From the NCBI GenBank assembly GCA_004026145.2, contig CP034975.1, positions 2,458,398 through 2,522,397 of the forward strand: a stretch of 64,000 nt of DNA. Reading direction: 5' to 3'. Shown here one piece after another: positions 22,901 through 37,301 of this stretch. Each line of letters starts with the position of its first letter. The first letter of the stretch is position 1. The position numbers and the translations under genes are program-made. Origin of the DNA: Takifugu bimaculatus (lineage: Eukaryota; Chordata; Actinopteri; Tetraodontiformes; Tetraodontidae). The notes under the pieces are model-generated. The model had not been told where the DNA came from, did no database searches, and was given only the letters and a program-made list of their open reading frames with translations.

Positions 22901-23579
22901 TAGATATTCCCGTATGGAATTAGAAACCTTTATCATCCCAGGTCTGGCCTTGTCATTCCCTTATCTGCTTAAAACTCCTGCTCATCTCCAAGCTAATTTA
23001 CAGTCAGACCTAAAGATATACATTACATCACGTGCTTCATATTTACACATGTAGAAAGGTGAACACATCTGACGTCCCACCAGTGGGGCCATTTTCTGTC
23101 TGGTCAAGCATCTTCCTGGATGATCTTCGCTCCTCTCTATTATTATCATGAGGTTTTATGATACATTGTTTCTGTAGAGTAGTTCTAACAACATCACAAG
23201 CACCTTTCATGTAGTTTCATGCCAATAAATTACAAACGGAGACAATTGTAAGCATCAATATCCAGAGACAAGCATGTAGTACACGTGCTGTTTGTGTGTG
23301 GATGTGCTTCTACACACTAATTTGGAGCACTTGGGCACAGGACATTCTGGGAGTGTGCGTTGGTTTGGCTGGGGCAACAAACATTTCACACCTTTTCCTC
23401 TCAAACTAGCATTTCAACTTAACAGAAAGAAAAATAAAAGGAGAAGAAGAAAATTTAGCTTAATAGGAAACTAGAAGAAGAAACTTTCAACCAATGGCCA
23501 TCTGACCACCGCACTTTCTCACAAGACTTTCTCAAACAACTTAAGTCCTTCCGACTGGTGTCGTTCTGCTGTTAGATCA

Positions 23580-23705
23580 CTCCTCTCTTTGGTTCTCTTC
23601 CTTACTGTAAGCAAACCACACCAGGGTTCACTTGCAAGTGGACCACAACCCAATGGCAGACCAGAGTTCACATAGTTGGACCACACCAACCCCAAAGAAA
23701 CCAAC
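23580..23705. mobile_element. possible non-autonomous DNA transposon fragment
   Basis: The phrases GCAAACCACACCAGGGTTCA, CTTGCAAGTGGACCACAACC and AGAGTTCACATAGTTGGACC echo a common fish element. That element has repeated 'accaaacgaaccgcaccagagttcgcttgcaagcggacc' wording. No terminal repeats or target duplication were identified, so class and limits are uncertain. Confidence 0.35.
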
Positions 23706-24773
23706 TATCTCTTTAAAGTGGACTGAAAAGCTTTGGTTTGAAACAGCCATAATTATATGATCAGAGAGAATAAATGTTACGACAGCATAGAAGCGAGCTA
23801 TAAAAAACTCTGGGATGTATTAGACAGATCATGCAAGTTTGCTCATTCTTTAGAAATCTCCCAGAATTCTGGGCTTTGGTTCAGACACGCTGACATTCAA
23901 CCACTCTAAAACTAAAAAGCTTCATTAATCTTCTAATTACATCTGTTTTTAATGGAATCCCCCCCCATCATCAGCCCTGATGGTCCCTGAGTGCAGGGCT
24001 GAGTAACCTTCTACTGCTGCTGAACAGTGCAGCCAGAGCCGTCTGGGGGGGTCATCCAGGGGTTAGTATTCTCTAAAAGGTGGCAGGTGTTTGAAATGCA
24101 GGTGTCTGAGCAAAGCTGCAATTAACACAGAACCTGTGGCAATCGCAAAGTGCATAATTACTGTGTCAGCTGAAGCATTTAGCAGGAAAACAGGAGGCCA
24201 AACGGAGGGCAAGCAACTGACTTTTTAACCAAGTGCAAAAGAGGGAAAAAAAGCCGCGATGCTCTTTTTCCAGCATTTTTACGACGGCTCTTTTTTTCGC
24301 CTCCGTCTCTTAGACTCCATCTCCATGACTGAAAAAGAACATGACACCAGGCCGAGCTAAGGCGCGGCGCCATTACTGCGTACATCACATCTTCTCCCAT
24401 TCTCTGTTAGCAACATCTGTGATGCTGAGCCGGTTACCAGGACATCAAATTCTTATGGTTCATAAAACCTCATGTCTCACATCTGCTTCTCCACCACTCT
24501 CCCAATGCAACACGCATATATACATTATATATTTATATATAATGTATTGGGTCTGACATTGCACTTGGGTCCTAATGTGAGATGTGTCGTCTGCTCCGGT
24601 ACGACATGCTCCATTAGGCTCTCACTCTGGGTTACGCAAAACATCAGGTGGATGATGTGAAATGACACTGGTAACAAGACAAGAGAGCAAGCGTCTCTAT
24701 TAAATTAAGAGCCCGCCTGTGTCTCGCTGATGGTTGGCGCAATTGTGTTGCTGGGACAATGCTTTCAAATGGT

Positions 24774-24881
<108 letters not shown>

Positions 24882-26454
24882 GTGGGTGTTTTATCTACAT
24901 TGTGTTTGATGTGACTCCTTACAGGTTCCCATTCAATCAGCTAATGGACAGGCAACTCTTAAAGTCGCAGCCTGCTGCCTTCCATCAAGCCCATTTCCTG
25001 CAGCGCCACATTCACTGTGGCAGCCGGTACCAAATGTTGTAATGCTCCGGCCATTAGGGCTACATTTATAGGCTTCTAGTTGGTCTAAGGTATTTATACT
25101 CCGCCATTCACGCCAACATATTAATTCCAGAAAAGCGGAGCGAGCTGACGTGAAAGGGGAGAAAACAGACAGTGGAGGGGAGGCCGGCCTCAGGCAAATC
25201 AAGACTTTTGTGTTAGTGAATACACGTTTTTTCCTCGTCAATGGAAATAGGTTACGGTTAATAAAGCGGGGCTCCGTGCTAATGTCCTGAGCATGGAAAA
25301 TCACATTTAACAATGCTGGTGTGCCCCTTACTTGCTGAGCATTGGGCTCATGCCTTTAAATTAACAGCAGTGGTACAATTTTACTGTGACAAATTTAATC
25401 CTTGCGCTGAGCTCCTGCAATCCCCTGCTGATTTGACTGTGTAACAATGGGATTTTATGTCTGTCTCACAGATCTGCAAACTGCTCAGAAAAGTGTTTCA
25501 GATTCTCCAGTCGCTATATATATTTTGTGAGCAGTGTTTGCAATCGAATCATCTTGCTTCACTAACACTTTACCCACATTGTGGAAATAAAATCGGAGGC
25601 AGATGGTTGCCATCTGTTGCATCCTTCCTAAACTTTCTGAGGAGTTCTCCCACTTGTGGATGTTTGGACGAGGTGTAAAAAGACTTTAATAACCTTAACT
25701 GTGATTAAAAAGATTCTCTGGACATTGTAGAGTGGCCTGGTCGCCCTTCTGTTGTTACATCGGATCATATGACCGCTGTAAAGCAAAGCGAGGCACATTT
25801 ATTGAGTTCTTGGACTGAATCAGCTTGGTTACCACGATGAACAGCGAAAAACTATCAGTGTGCTGGTTGTAAAGGGCCGCCCCTGTGGGTACTGACATTT
25901 TCCACCAAGTTAGAGCAAAAGCTCTCCTCTCTGGCCACAGGAGACCCGCAGAGACTCTCTGATTCACTTTCTCCAAAGCTGACGATGATTGCTTCGCGTC
26001 TTTGGGGAGGCGCGGAGCACTGAAGCTGCATAGCTGTACTTGGTTACTCTTTAGCAGAGCAAATAAAGGTGGCGTGGGGAGCAGGTCTGGAGTGGGGTGA
26101 TGAAACCAACGAGACTTCCTGGATTCTGCACGAGCCGCCTGTGAGCAGAATCACCTGCCAATTAAAAACCAAACAAACGTATGCATAAATGTGTAAACAT
26201 CATTTCTACATTCACGAGAGCATTAACATTTTAGATCCTCATCTTCAGCAGAACAACTGCAAATGCTGCTATAGCTAATGCACATGCATGTACGGGGCTG
26301 CTCCTCTCCTCCTTTCCTTTGAGCTCAGATTAGCCTGGTTCTGCTCTGGGTTTCATCCTTTTCAAGGGGAGTTTAGTCTAAACCAAAAGCATGATCTCTC
26401 TCAGGTGGAGGTAAATACACTTCTATTTAAGAGATTTAGGTCTTTTGAGAACTG

Positions 26455-26812
26455 TGTTAGCCATCCTAATTGTTTCAGCTGTTGTCCTGTCCCCCCTGCT
26501 TCCATCTGTCCTCACCCTATTCACCCTCATGTGTCTCACCTGTGTCCAATCAGCTCCACCCCATCCTCTTGTATATAAGGCCATGTCTCCACCCTCACTT
26601 GGCTGGACTGTCTTTCTTAAAAGTGTCCAGCTGGTGTGTGGTGTTGGTTTGGGTTGGGGGTTTAAATGAGTGGGGCTTTCTGGCATATGCCTGGGTGCTG
26701 TTCTGGATCTCTCTGCCTACACGGACTGCCTCCTAACAGCAAGTGCGTGAATAAATGTTTGAGAGTGTGCTGATTTTTCCACATTGGAGTCCTGATTAAC
26801 CATTTCCTGACA
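26455..26812 (+). mobile_element. LTR-like sequence, probably a solo LTR of a gypsy-type element
   Basis: The order of features resembles a fish LTR. It begins TGTTAGCC and has a pyrimidine-rich U3 with CACCTGTGTCCAATCAGCTC. A TATA box TATATAA lies at 26572-26578, and a poly(A) signal AATAAA at 26750-26755 is followed by TTGGAGTCCTG and an end in CTGACA. No internal gag-pol sequence and no second LTR lie next to it. I could not find a target-site duplication, so the edges are approximate. Confidence 0.5.
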
Positions 26813-29800
26813 AATCAGTGCTAACCGACTTCAGTGTGAAGCCGTCACTAGCTTGTTGTAGAAAACCCAGTCTTAATCTCTTTTAGGGTTTCTTCTGAAG
26901 CGGGGGACATGCATAATGATAATCGGGCTGTGTTTGTCCTGATTTTCCCTCTTCTCCTTTATGTTTGTGATTATCACAGCACACCACACATGGTACCCTC
27001 AAAACTGTTTAATGCCTGATTTACTATCTTCACTGTGTGGGGTCTCAAATTGATTTTAAAATAAAAAAAATCCTTATGTATGTACCCCACTTAAAGGTTT
27101 CTCTCTCTGCAGTGAAACTGTTGTTCCTGGAGGCTGCTTGAGGTCACTGAGTTCATCCTTCCATCACCCTTCTGTGGTAATGTCACAGCCAAATGAGGAC
27201 GGTGTAACAGTTGGGCAAGACGGGTTGTCTTGCTGTGACAGTTTCCACTGAACAGTATTTAAGACCTTTAAAATCTGATGTATTCTCCAAAGGTCTCCAT
27301 GGGTACAGTCTCACTGGATCCCAGTTAAATGGCTGCACAGGCAGGACGTCCAGGTGAAGAATCAATGTATTCACATGTGACAGTAATGCAGAAACGAGCC
27401 TGAGCCCTGGTTCTGCTGAAGGACACGTCGTAACGATTCCCAGGGCTTCCTGTTTGGGTCGCCTCTGGGAGTGTGTCATGGCAGGAACACACTCCGGAGA
27501 GGTGAACACAGCGCTGCTGTGCATCAAGGGTGATAAACGGGTGTCAATCATGAGTGTCCTAATCAATCCTTTCATCAGAGCTGCTGCGGCCAAACTGTAA
27601 AGGTTATCTTGAAGCAGCTGATGAAAAGTTCATATATCAGCTGTACACCACGTTCGAGGAGTGTGATGGGGGACAACAGGTGTGTTGTGGGATTAAACCT
27701 GCCATCAAATGATCAATAGATCTTTTTTGAATCTGTGATAATGCTGTGCTTAGCGTGGGGAAATCGTCCTCCTGGTGACCCTTATTAAACCTGCATCAAA
27801 GGAAGGAAGAGAATGAGATTCTGCTGCCACGGCAACAGAAAGACATTAGACCGCAGGTGACTCTAGAGCGGCACAGAACGCAAAAAGAAAATAATTTTCA
27901 GGACTTCTGCTAAAAGTGCTTTGTTTTTCTCTCATTATGGTGATTGGGCCGTAAACCAGAAAAACAGGGCAAAACAATTTCACTTCCTGCATCATTTTAT
28001 ACATTAATCTTGGTCTCCCTGTGCAGTATCAGCCTCTAAAAGCAGTTCAGCTGCAGCCAGAACCTCTCTGCAGGATTTCCTCTTCCTCTGACTGGCTGCA
28101 GAATCCACCCCGGCCAACAACCTGACTCAGCTAAAACACCAAGGCTCATTTACATGGTGGCAGGTTTTTGCTGAAAATTAGAAAGCTGTTGGTCAGTTCA
28201 CAACCACAGGTGAACTATCACTGTGGCATAAAAGGTCCGAGGATAAAAGGTCCGAAAGGGGAGCGACAGCTTCCTCCTGGGTCATTGTATTTCGGTGCAT
28301 TTCAGGTGTGTTCGCGACAGTTGTGGGGCTCAGGAAGTTGATCTCATGGGTTAAAGAACCGTTATGTATGTTGGACCTCACACAACGTACCGATTTATGA
28401 CCATCCAGGATTTGATTAGTGACTAAAAGTGTCTTGTCACGACCGATAAATCTGGTTACCCATGTTGCTGTTGCTGGTGGGGGTGATAAGTAAATAGTCC
28501 CAGTGTTTATTTATAATATCAGTTTAGCATGTGGCGTCAGTAGACAGCTTGCTGCCCCATGTTGGGCTGCTCATTAGCCAGAGGCCTACAGGAAAGATGG
28601 CTCATCTCCGTCCTCCTCATCTGTGCTCCCTCTCACGGGATCAGTAGCTCGCAGCGGAATCAGACCGCCTCCCACAGCAGCGATATTCAGCGCTTCCACG
28701 TCTCACCCGCCTCATCCCGCTCTTCATCAGCTTTCTTTCTGCCAGCCATCATCACCCATTCTTAAAGCTGTAAAGGTGGGAATACTTACCCACAGAGGCG
28801 CCGGCATCATCACCGCCGCAGATGGTGTGGATTTGTGCACTGTACTAATAAGACCAGGTGTGCAACGGCAAGAGCTGCTGAATTATAAACAGGCCTGCAA
28901 ATGAAATGCAAACCCATTTAATGGTTAAGTATGTGCATCCCAGTAAGGCCGGCATCTGGGAAGCTGTTAGTGTTCTTACCCTTACCGATTTATAAAAACA
29001 TTTTCCAAACAGACACTCCCACTAATTCGAGACACGCCGGCTCATTATGGAAGAGGGAGGTTGAAAGGACATGCAGCGACGCTGAGCTAAAACCCTCGGA
29101 ACAGTCTCAGCACGGCGTCAGCCGCGGTCGGGCTCCAGCGTCCTGAGCTTGAACAACCATCTATCGGACGGTGATTAATGGTGAACGCTGCACGTTTGCA
29201 GAGGCGGGATACTGCCATGTTGCGGGCATCACATCAGCGTTCTTCTGTTAACACGCTCAGCCCCAACACGCCAACGGCCTCACACTTATCAAATATAAAT
29301 GGGCCACACAATTCTGTCACGATCAAGAATTTATGGAATGACAGCCATTTTCTTTTCAGTATTCTGAGTAATTGCATCTAAAGCCTCCAACAGCTCAGTC
29401 CTGCTCCATTCAGCCGCTGTAAGTCGCTCGCATTTAGAATCTTAATTTAGCAGATGGCAAGTAACTGATTGTTGACTTTGTTCAATGAGGAACAGCCATT
29501 TGTAATCATCCCTGTGCAGTCGACAAAATATGTTCCACTTAGCTAATCGTGCGACGCAGAAACACACACGCGGATTGATTTTTTCCTTCTGGTCAATATC
29601 TGGGTGAACAGTAGGGTGGAAGGTTTTCTTCCTATTCACTTGGCTGTAAAAAGCACTTGAAATGCTGCGTCAAGTATGTTCATGAGTAACCTGAATATTT
29701 AAACCCAAAAGACGCATCACTGCTGCTGCTGCTGCTGCTGTAAACGACTTTTCTGTTCTGCCCTCATCAGTTGGAATGTTGCCGTGAGATCACAAGAATA

Positions 29801-32800
29801 GCAAACGTGAGCTTGGTCAGGCATAACTGGCAGATGTAATTTGCATTATAATTACCCAACAAATTAATTCTTGATTCTCATTTTGGCGTTCTACGTGTCC
29901 GGGGTATGTTGGCAGTAATTAGATGGATGTGAGGTGCACCAGAGAGAACAGAGCCAGGCTGTTTGGACGCAGGTCAGCATCACGTCCATTGAAGCTCATA
30001 TGTTTCATCAACGATCACAAAAGTTGTAAAAATTACTGGATGATCGCAGCTGTTATAAAAATACTACCCACGCACAGTAATTTGTATAAGACTCTAACGA
30101 ATAAAGATAAAAAAACAAAGATGACGCAGGTCAGGACCACCAAAATAAAAGCATGTTTTCAGTGCAACACATCTGAATCCGGAACAGAGCGATCTCAACA
30201 CGTAACGGACTCATCCAGCTGCAGCGAAGGAGCAGATTTTCTCTTCTGAACTACTGCTTCAGCTCCCCTTTGGAATCATCTTTTAATAACTCGTTTATTG
30301 ATGCTGTTATTGCTTCTTTGGGGCGTCTGCCATTCTGCAAATATGCCGGTAATTGAGGGCTGTTTGTGTCTATCGAAACTGGAGTCCAGCTGCCTGGTTT
30401 TCAAAAAGCTGCACATCAGTGGGCGCTGACACCACCGAGGTGTGGTAGAGATTTTCATGTAGAGGTGACAGACAGGACGTTTGACAGATGTGTAGCTGTG
30501 TCCTCCATGATCAATGATTAATCTGCAGGTTGACTCGCTGTTTTTGTTTGAAGGATGGGAAACACTGTCGGGATTTATTTACAGCCAAAGGTCATTTAAT
30601 TAATTAATTTGATTTTACTAATTTGTTCACAGTTCCAGACCTTTCAAACATCCATTCCTGTGATATTCAGACATCTGCACCTACGTCGTCTCACCCTTGG
30701 ATCTGTGGTCGTCCAGCCAGGTTCTCTGCTGTCACCAGTCTGACCCTCAGTCATGAGCGCCTGCCAGTCTCGCGTCAGATCTTGATTTAAGCATTGAGAA
30801 AACATCATTTCCAATCACTCGTCACAGCAAGGCGAGAACCAAAAACAGCTCATGAATAATTCATTGACATTTTTCAAAAGATCAAAGAAATCAAACAGGT
30901 CTAAGATGCAGTTTTCTTACCAGGAATGACAACATTAGAGGCTTGACTTTGAATCTGTGAGGAGGACCTGGAAGTGCCAAGGCTTGTTCTAGCCAGCTTC
31001 CCCTGCTTTTACATGCATTATACATCTCAGCTCCACCTTGTCGTGCCCTGTTTTCAATAGAGTATCCACAGGAAACTGCGCAAAGATGCCGGCAGAACAT
31101 GCAAAGCTTACACTGAAAGACTGGAGATAAAGGTTATGTGCTACCATGCACACTTCACTAGACGTGATATCAAGGTAGCCTTCCTTGACCACCAGTGCAC
31201 TTCTAAGTAGCCAGCCTACATCCGGGGCACCTGCTAATTTTATTGCGGCTTTGGGCCAGAGGACTACCTGAGACACATCAACCAGATGCAGGTGTTACAT
31301 CAGTACCAAGTGATGCTGGTTTGGCAAAATTCTAAAAGTAAAAGTGATCACAGGATGTTCGTCAGTTGCGTTATTAATGAACCACCAAAGAGCAGCGAAG
31401 AGGCGGAGCTTCTGTTTGCATGTCTGAATGCATCTGTGGTACAAAAACATGTTTCTTTAAAGGCACATGAGAAATTACACTTCAAAGTGTTCGGCAGCGT
31501 CATCTCTGTGTTCGGAGGTCAGCGTACATCAGATTATTTAAATCTGGGTGTACAAAACTCGTCATTTTACTGCTGCAGCGAACAAACTGGACTAAACACA
31601 CTGATTAAACCACACAGACTTATGAAAAAAGTCAGCCTACTGAGCTATTAAGGAAACTCCGTTCGTAATTAGATGAAGACATAAACTCTTTGGATGAGTC
31701 GATAAGAAGGGGCCGACTAATGTGATCTCCAGCAGATTGAAAAGCATTTAAGGCAAAGTACCAGTGACTGCTCAAATGGGATTTGGCCTCTGCTTTGTTC
31801 CCATCAGCATTCAGCTGCGTTACCCTCGGCGATGTGGCTGACCCAGGGAAAAAAGGACAGCGTGATTATCAATGCGCACCAATGGCGTTCCAGTAACAGG
31901 AGTCCTCGCATCATTTCCTGTGCACAGAGGAGGGGACGCTGACGTTTGTGAAAGTGTAAACGCAAAGCTTTGTTTGAAAGTTCACTATGGAGCTGTGTTG
32001 CCCTTCTGTGTCACCAGGAAGCAAACCTGCATGTGTGGAACACCACGGCTGGCTCTAAGGGCTTCATCTACGAAATCTCAAATCTGACATCTATGGCGCC
32101 AGGAATGATTGTGGTCTTCATCTGGTTCCAGCCCAAGTCCATGAGACCAGCAGAGCCGGAGCTAAGTGGACACATCCCTGCATCTTTCATTCAACCTAAA
32201 AGAACAAAAACACATCATCACCAAACAGAAAGTGTTCTCTAAAAAGGCCCCTAACAAAAAAGGAGTTTTATTGAGAACAATGAAACATACTTTATCGTTA
32301 AAAAAAACAAAACACAACCAAATACTTTTCAAACCACAGCCGAATCACTCGAGTGGCACCAGGTCACTGGAACCAGTTTAAATCTGATAGAAATCCATCT
32401 AATTGGCCTGTTTTTCTAATAACTCAAATCAGCCTGCCAACTGTTAAAGCAGTTTTCCACCATTCAAAAACTGCTGAGGACAGATCAAAGGTACGAACGG
32501 TGTGTAGTTACTCATTCAAAACTCTGAGCTGCTGTTGCTGTTCCACCACTGACCAGTTGGCGGCTTTAGGTGGCTCAAGCTATTTTTGACGGGTGCTGAG
32601 ACAGGGAAGGGGTTGACCCTGGCCTGTTTAACACCGGCTGGGATATTTCTGTCCTCTTAAACAGATGGACCCTGTTCACGGTCTCTCTAGGTGGGTGGTT
32701 AACAAAATGCAACTAAAGGGAGGGCAAAATGACAAAGCTAGGGGTAGAATCCCATCGGGCACATTACCAGTCCGGTGAAATGATTGATTTGCATGCTCGT

Positions 32801-35800
32801 TTGTCCGTGTACAGGAAAGCGGACGGGCCTCTGGAGGATGTGTATTGGACAGTCATGCAGCCTGTTCTGCGCCCGTGCACAGGCCTCTGCGGGAACGTGG
32901 TCAAAGCATCAGGTAAATCCAGCACGGAAGAGTCCAAAGCACATTCCTCCTGCTTTGGTCTGATGGTAGCCTTAAAATTTCTCCACAAAATGCAAAGCAG
33001 GAGAGAGCTCAGCGAGAGTGGAGCATTTTAAAGAGCTAAGTTTTATTCATGAGGCTTGGCCTCTCCTTCTGTGTTAAGACAAGTACCTTATTTCCTCTGT
33101 TAAGGGAGCCATTTTATACGCCATTTTCTTGCCAAAACATGAATCTGATTGGAGGCATCTGTGTAAACATTTGTGCTCTCCCATTTCTGCACAGACAGGT
33201 TGCCTGGCATCAAATCTGCTTTCATACGGCTCCAGGAACAAACAGGTAGAAGTGCCCTTCCTTTGCTTCCTTTTTGCTTTTCATCTATTATTGTTACTTT
33301 ACTGGAATCCACACTGGCGTAAGTAGAAGCTCTATATTCTGTTCCTGCTTCACGGGGATGATTGATTACGGGTGCCATTGTTTTACGGCTGCGCTGCAAC
33401 AGATTCCCGCTGTTGCCCAGCGATGCCACTCCTCCCAGATCAAGGATGGTGCGACGTTGCTCTGCTCAGCGTTGACTCCGCCAGCCTGATTTCCAAAGCT
33501 GGCGGCGATATTAGGCAAGACGCCCTCAGATTTACGATAATTCATAAATCCCAAGCAATAAAGGCTAAATCAATAGAAGTTTGGGTTTAAACCAGTTTGC
33601 AGGCTGCTTTTTTCCCTCCGTCCTGACTCAAAGGAGAAGCACAATTGAATTCCCTGCTGCACACTGAGCAGCGTAATAATATTGTGGTCAGTGTGATGAG
33701 ACGTAACCTTTTGATGCATAAATTGAGGCCATAAAACTGTGAAACCTTCACAGGTTATTGAAACAGTCATCCCCTACACTTCAGTTTAATACCCACTGTT
33801 AGAAAAACACGTTGAATCTACGAGTTGTTCATCGCACAGGGACTTTAATTCCTGCTTTTCATATTGTTGGGACTCTAGACACTCACATTTATGACATGTG
33901 ACATTTCATTCCATGATGTGACATTTAAAGATTGGTTAGTTGCATCTCTTTGTTCATCCACCCGCTTCCCCCTATATGTCTGTTGAACCGTGGCTTTGTT
34001 GGCGAGGACGGCCTGGACGCCCTGCCAGGTTAATGATGTGTGTGGCGTCAGCTCCTTCTGTACGTGCTTATGGATGTTGCTTTTCATATGTCGTAATTAC
34101 CCAGAAGGAGAGGCCACATCATAATTTGTCTTTTGTTTATTTCATGCACCGGTTGACTTTTTAATTCCGAGGCCACGGGGAATGTACGCAGTCTGTTACT
34201 GCACGCGAGTGATCGCGACCCCGGAGAGGCAGAGCGGAGGGAAGGTCTCAGCCCAGTGTTCTTCCTCGTACAACCTATGATTAGTTTTCCAATTATCGGG
34301 ATGTTTCCCTTCAGAGTTTCACATCCTTGTACATGCCAGCCAGACACAATCGGATTTTTCTTTGAACAGTTTTGACAAGAGTAATTGGACTCAACTCTGT
34401 TTGTTTAAATCAATATAATGACAACATGTTCTAACATTTCCGAGTAGCAGAAGTCATTAAAGTTATTTTCTCAGAGGAGAATCACACTCAACAATCCCAT
34501 GGAACGTGATTCTACTTATGCTAGCACGTTTCTGTGCTCTAGAATGTTCAAAGGAAACTGTTAAATGTGCGCCACTGTAAATAAGACAGATTTGGACTAA
34601 TATTGACTTTAGCTTTCCGATGACTGATAGGTTGAATTCTTTTGATTACTTTTTCTCTTCTTCTGTCACTCAAGCTGACATTCTGCCCCTCTGTGCTACC
34701 TGCCGAGGAAACAATAAGGGAGTCCCCCCCCACCCCCACCCGATCCTGCATACATGCATATCTAAAAATAATGAGATGTCTTCATGTGCTTGAAGGTTCT
34801 TTCACTAATAAATTACCATTCGCCACTGATTGGATTTCTGTCACCAGGCTGAAAAAGGAAATGAAGGCTGCAGCGCAGGAAAGGGTTACAGTAGAGAAGA
34901 AAATTGTGGTGATTAATGACTTTGCACGATTTATCTAGTGATTTTCTGGCTTCCACGTGCACGGAGGTAAACAAGGTGATGACTGGGAAAGCTGATCTTC
35001 GGCATCGCGGCTATGAATGGGTCAGTGATTGAATCTGCTTCGGGCTCCCCCCAGTTTGCAGGAAATGAATAGATGCCAATCAGAATCCTGTGATTCTCAT
35101 AGCAGGTCGGCCAGGCTGCAAGTGAAGGGCGCACATTCATTTATTCCTTTATTTATTTATCTCGTTAGCCATATTACGAGTCACTGTGCCATCTTCATAT
35201 ACTGTATGTGCTGAGAAACAATGGCAAGATCGTTGGATGTTTTCCCCACAGAGTGACCATCTAACTTCTGCATAATTCTGGAATTTTTTTAATGAAAGAA
35301 TATTTCAGATTTATATCCTTTCAACTTTTCACTTAAACGTATTTTGTTGAATATTTGCACGTCTATCGAGCGGGAAAACATGTCTCATTAAAATTCTTTC
35401 AGCATATTACACGTTGCTTCACATTTAGCTTCGTCACTCTGACAGCATGAATCACGTCGCCATGGTGACAGTGTGACAGCGGTTCTCAAAGGCAGAACTC
35501 TTTACACAGGCTCATCTAACTACCACTCATAACACTTGTAATGAGATCACGATGAATTCCGGAGCTGGAGGATCAGATTTTGTGGGGCTGAAGAGACAGA
35601 AGTGATTCTTCCCACCTTATTCTCCAGTATTTTTTTTTCCATCCTTTTCCCATCGACCCAACCAGAACTGTGTGTATAAACTTTGGAGTGCAGCATGACC
35701 AATTCATAAGGGTCGCTTGACCTGCATTTCTGCTCAACACGCCAATATCACAGCCCTCTTGCCCTCTGTTTGCTCTGCTGTGTCCATGCAATTCTCTATC

Positions 35801-37301
35801 ACTGGGTCCTCCATGTTGTGCACCGTTATCTTCTGCAACCAGGCTCTCACATGCTGGCCGACATTTAGGGAAGACCACGGTGGACCTCAACCATGAAACA
35901 CCTGAGAGCTTGTTCAGACCTTGAACCTACAACCTTTGGACGCTGTGAAATTCCGACCTGCACACATGAGCACCAACTAACCCTGAATTGCCAACACAGA
36001 GCTGATAGTCTTGCTAAGATGTTCCCATTTTTACCAAAAACAAACAAATTGTGTTTCTTGTTCATTTAACAAGAAAAGGCACTGACCTCCATCACGACCT
36101 CCTCTAAAGCTGAATGTTAAATGACATATCAACCTCAAGGATGCTGAAAAGAAACATTTCTTCATGCATGCATCATGCATTTCTTCTAGCTGGGGCCTTA
36201 GCTTGGAAAATAGCTTTTCCATGGGATTCCGAGTTATATGCAAATTATATAAATGTTTAATTTCAAAGCTTTGGCCTTGCAAGGTGATTAACAACAGCCT
36301 GGCAGGGCACTGGCAGAGAATTAGCATTCGTCTTCTGTCCAGCTCCCGTCTGCTGGGGAGATGATGGGTCAGGCTCTGCAGACGGGACCTGACATCCGTC
36401 TCTCCCATCTCTGTATCGAACATCAGGCCTTACGATGCCAGCCTGGACAATGTTCCAGATAGTAAACAGTTCTGTTGATTCTCTGGGAGCGCCGTCCAAT
36501 TGTAGCTGTAACCTCCTCCCTGTGAAGTCAAGGCTGTGTTAGTGTTTTTATGAGCAGCAGTTCAGAAAGAGAGAAAAAAATAAATCATTACTTTTCAATA
36601 TTGAACACCTGCAGGAAACAATAAGAATAATAAAAATCCTTTTAATCTTTGCAAAAATTTGTCCGTATTCAACATCCATATTTTTCATGGTCTGGATTAT
36701 TTTGGTTTGGTGTTTATTAGGAATGGGAATTTTAGTTGTTTCATCAAAAAGGACAAATAAAATACGGCAAGAACTCTAAGTAGGGGTATATATTTTGATG
36801 TACATGGTTTGTAGACTGTATGCAATATCTTATATGACTATAACTCTCATAAACACCTCATGAAAGTCATTTTATATGTCCCACCTCCTTTGCTTCTAGA
36901 GGACAATAACTTTTAATGAACACAATGAATTTTTTATGTGATTATAGAACATATTTCATAGCATACTACTCTGCTCTGACTGGCTGCAGAGAAATGGGTC
37001 TTTGTTTTCCTCAAATGTCCCCTTTCATTCCTATCCACCAGCATTTGCCTGGCTTTTGAATCCAATGTGTCTCATTGTAATCCTCCAAAATATCGACTTG
37101 GCTTTAAGGGAAAAAGGTAGAAGTTGGAATTCTTGTCTCATGTTGCCTTTTAGAGGGATCACAATGCAACAGATTTAAATATTTATGACACTTTGACATG
37201 TACGCAGATACAGCCGAGAGCAGATGATCCCAACTGAAGAGGGCAATCTCTGAAACTGCACACTTCACTGACCTGAAGGAAATTTCATTCTCTTGGAATA
37301 T
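26813..37301. other. intergenic, no convincing gene
   Basis: This is about 10.5 kb without a recognised gene. It contains a 16-bp tandem duplication (ATAAAAGGTCCGAGG type) near 28226-28256, a short CTG run at 29720-29740, and AT-rich enhancer-like blocks (about 29810-29935, 30590-30620, 36150-36345). One stretch at 32020-32170 vaguely recalls an exon of a ciliary ASH-domain protein (see findings). The 121-residue ORF at 31286-31651 (+) and the 130-residue ORF at 36031-36423 (-) have no known motif and no splice context. Confidence 0.45.
29720..29740. repeat. (CTG)n short trinucleotide run
   Basis: This is seven CTG/TGC units in non-coding sequence. Confidence 0.9.

Noticed and set aside
31286..31651. 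121-codon plus-strand ORF
   Set aside because: It has no family resemblance, and codon use and context do not suggest coding.
36031..36423. 130-codon minus-strand ORF
   Set aside because: It has no recognisable domain and no splice or promoter context, and composition is like its surroundings.
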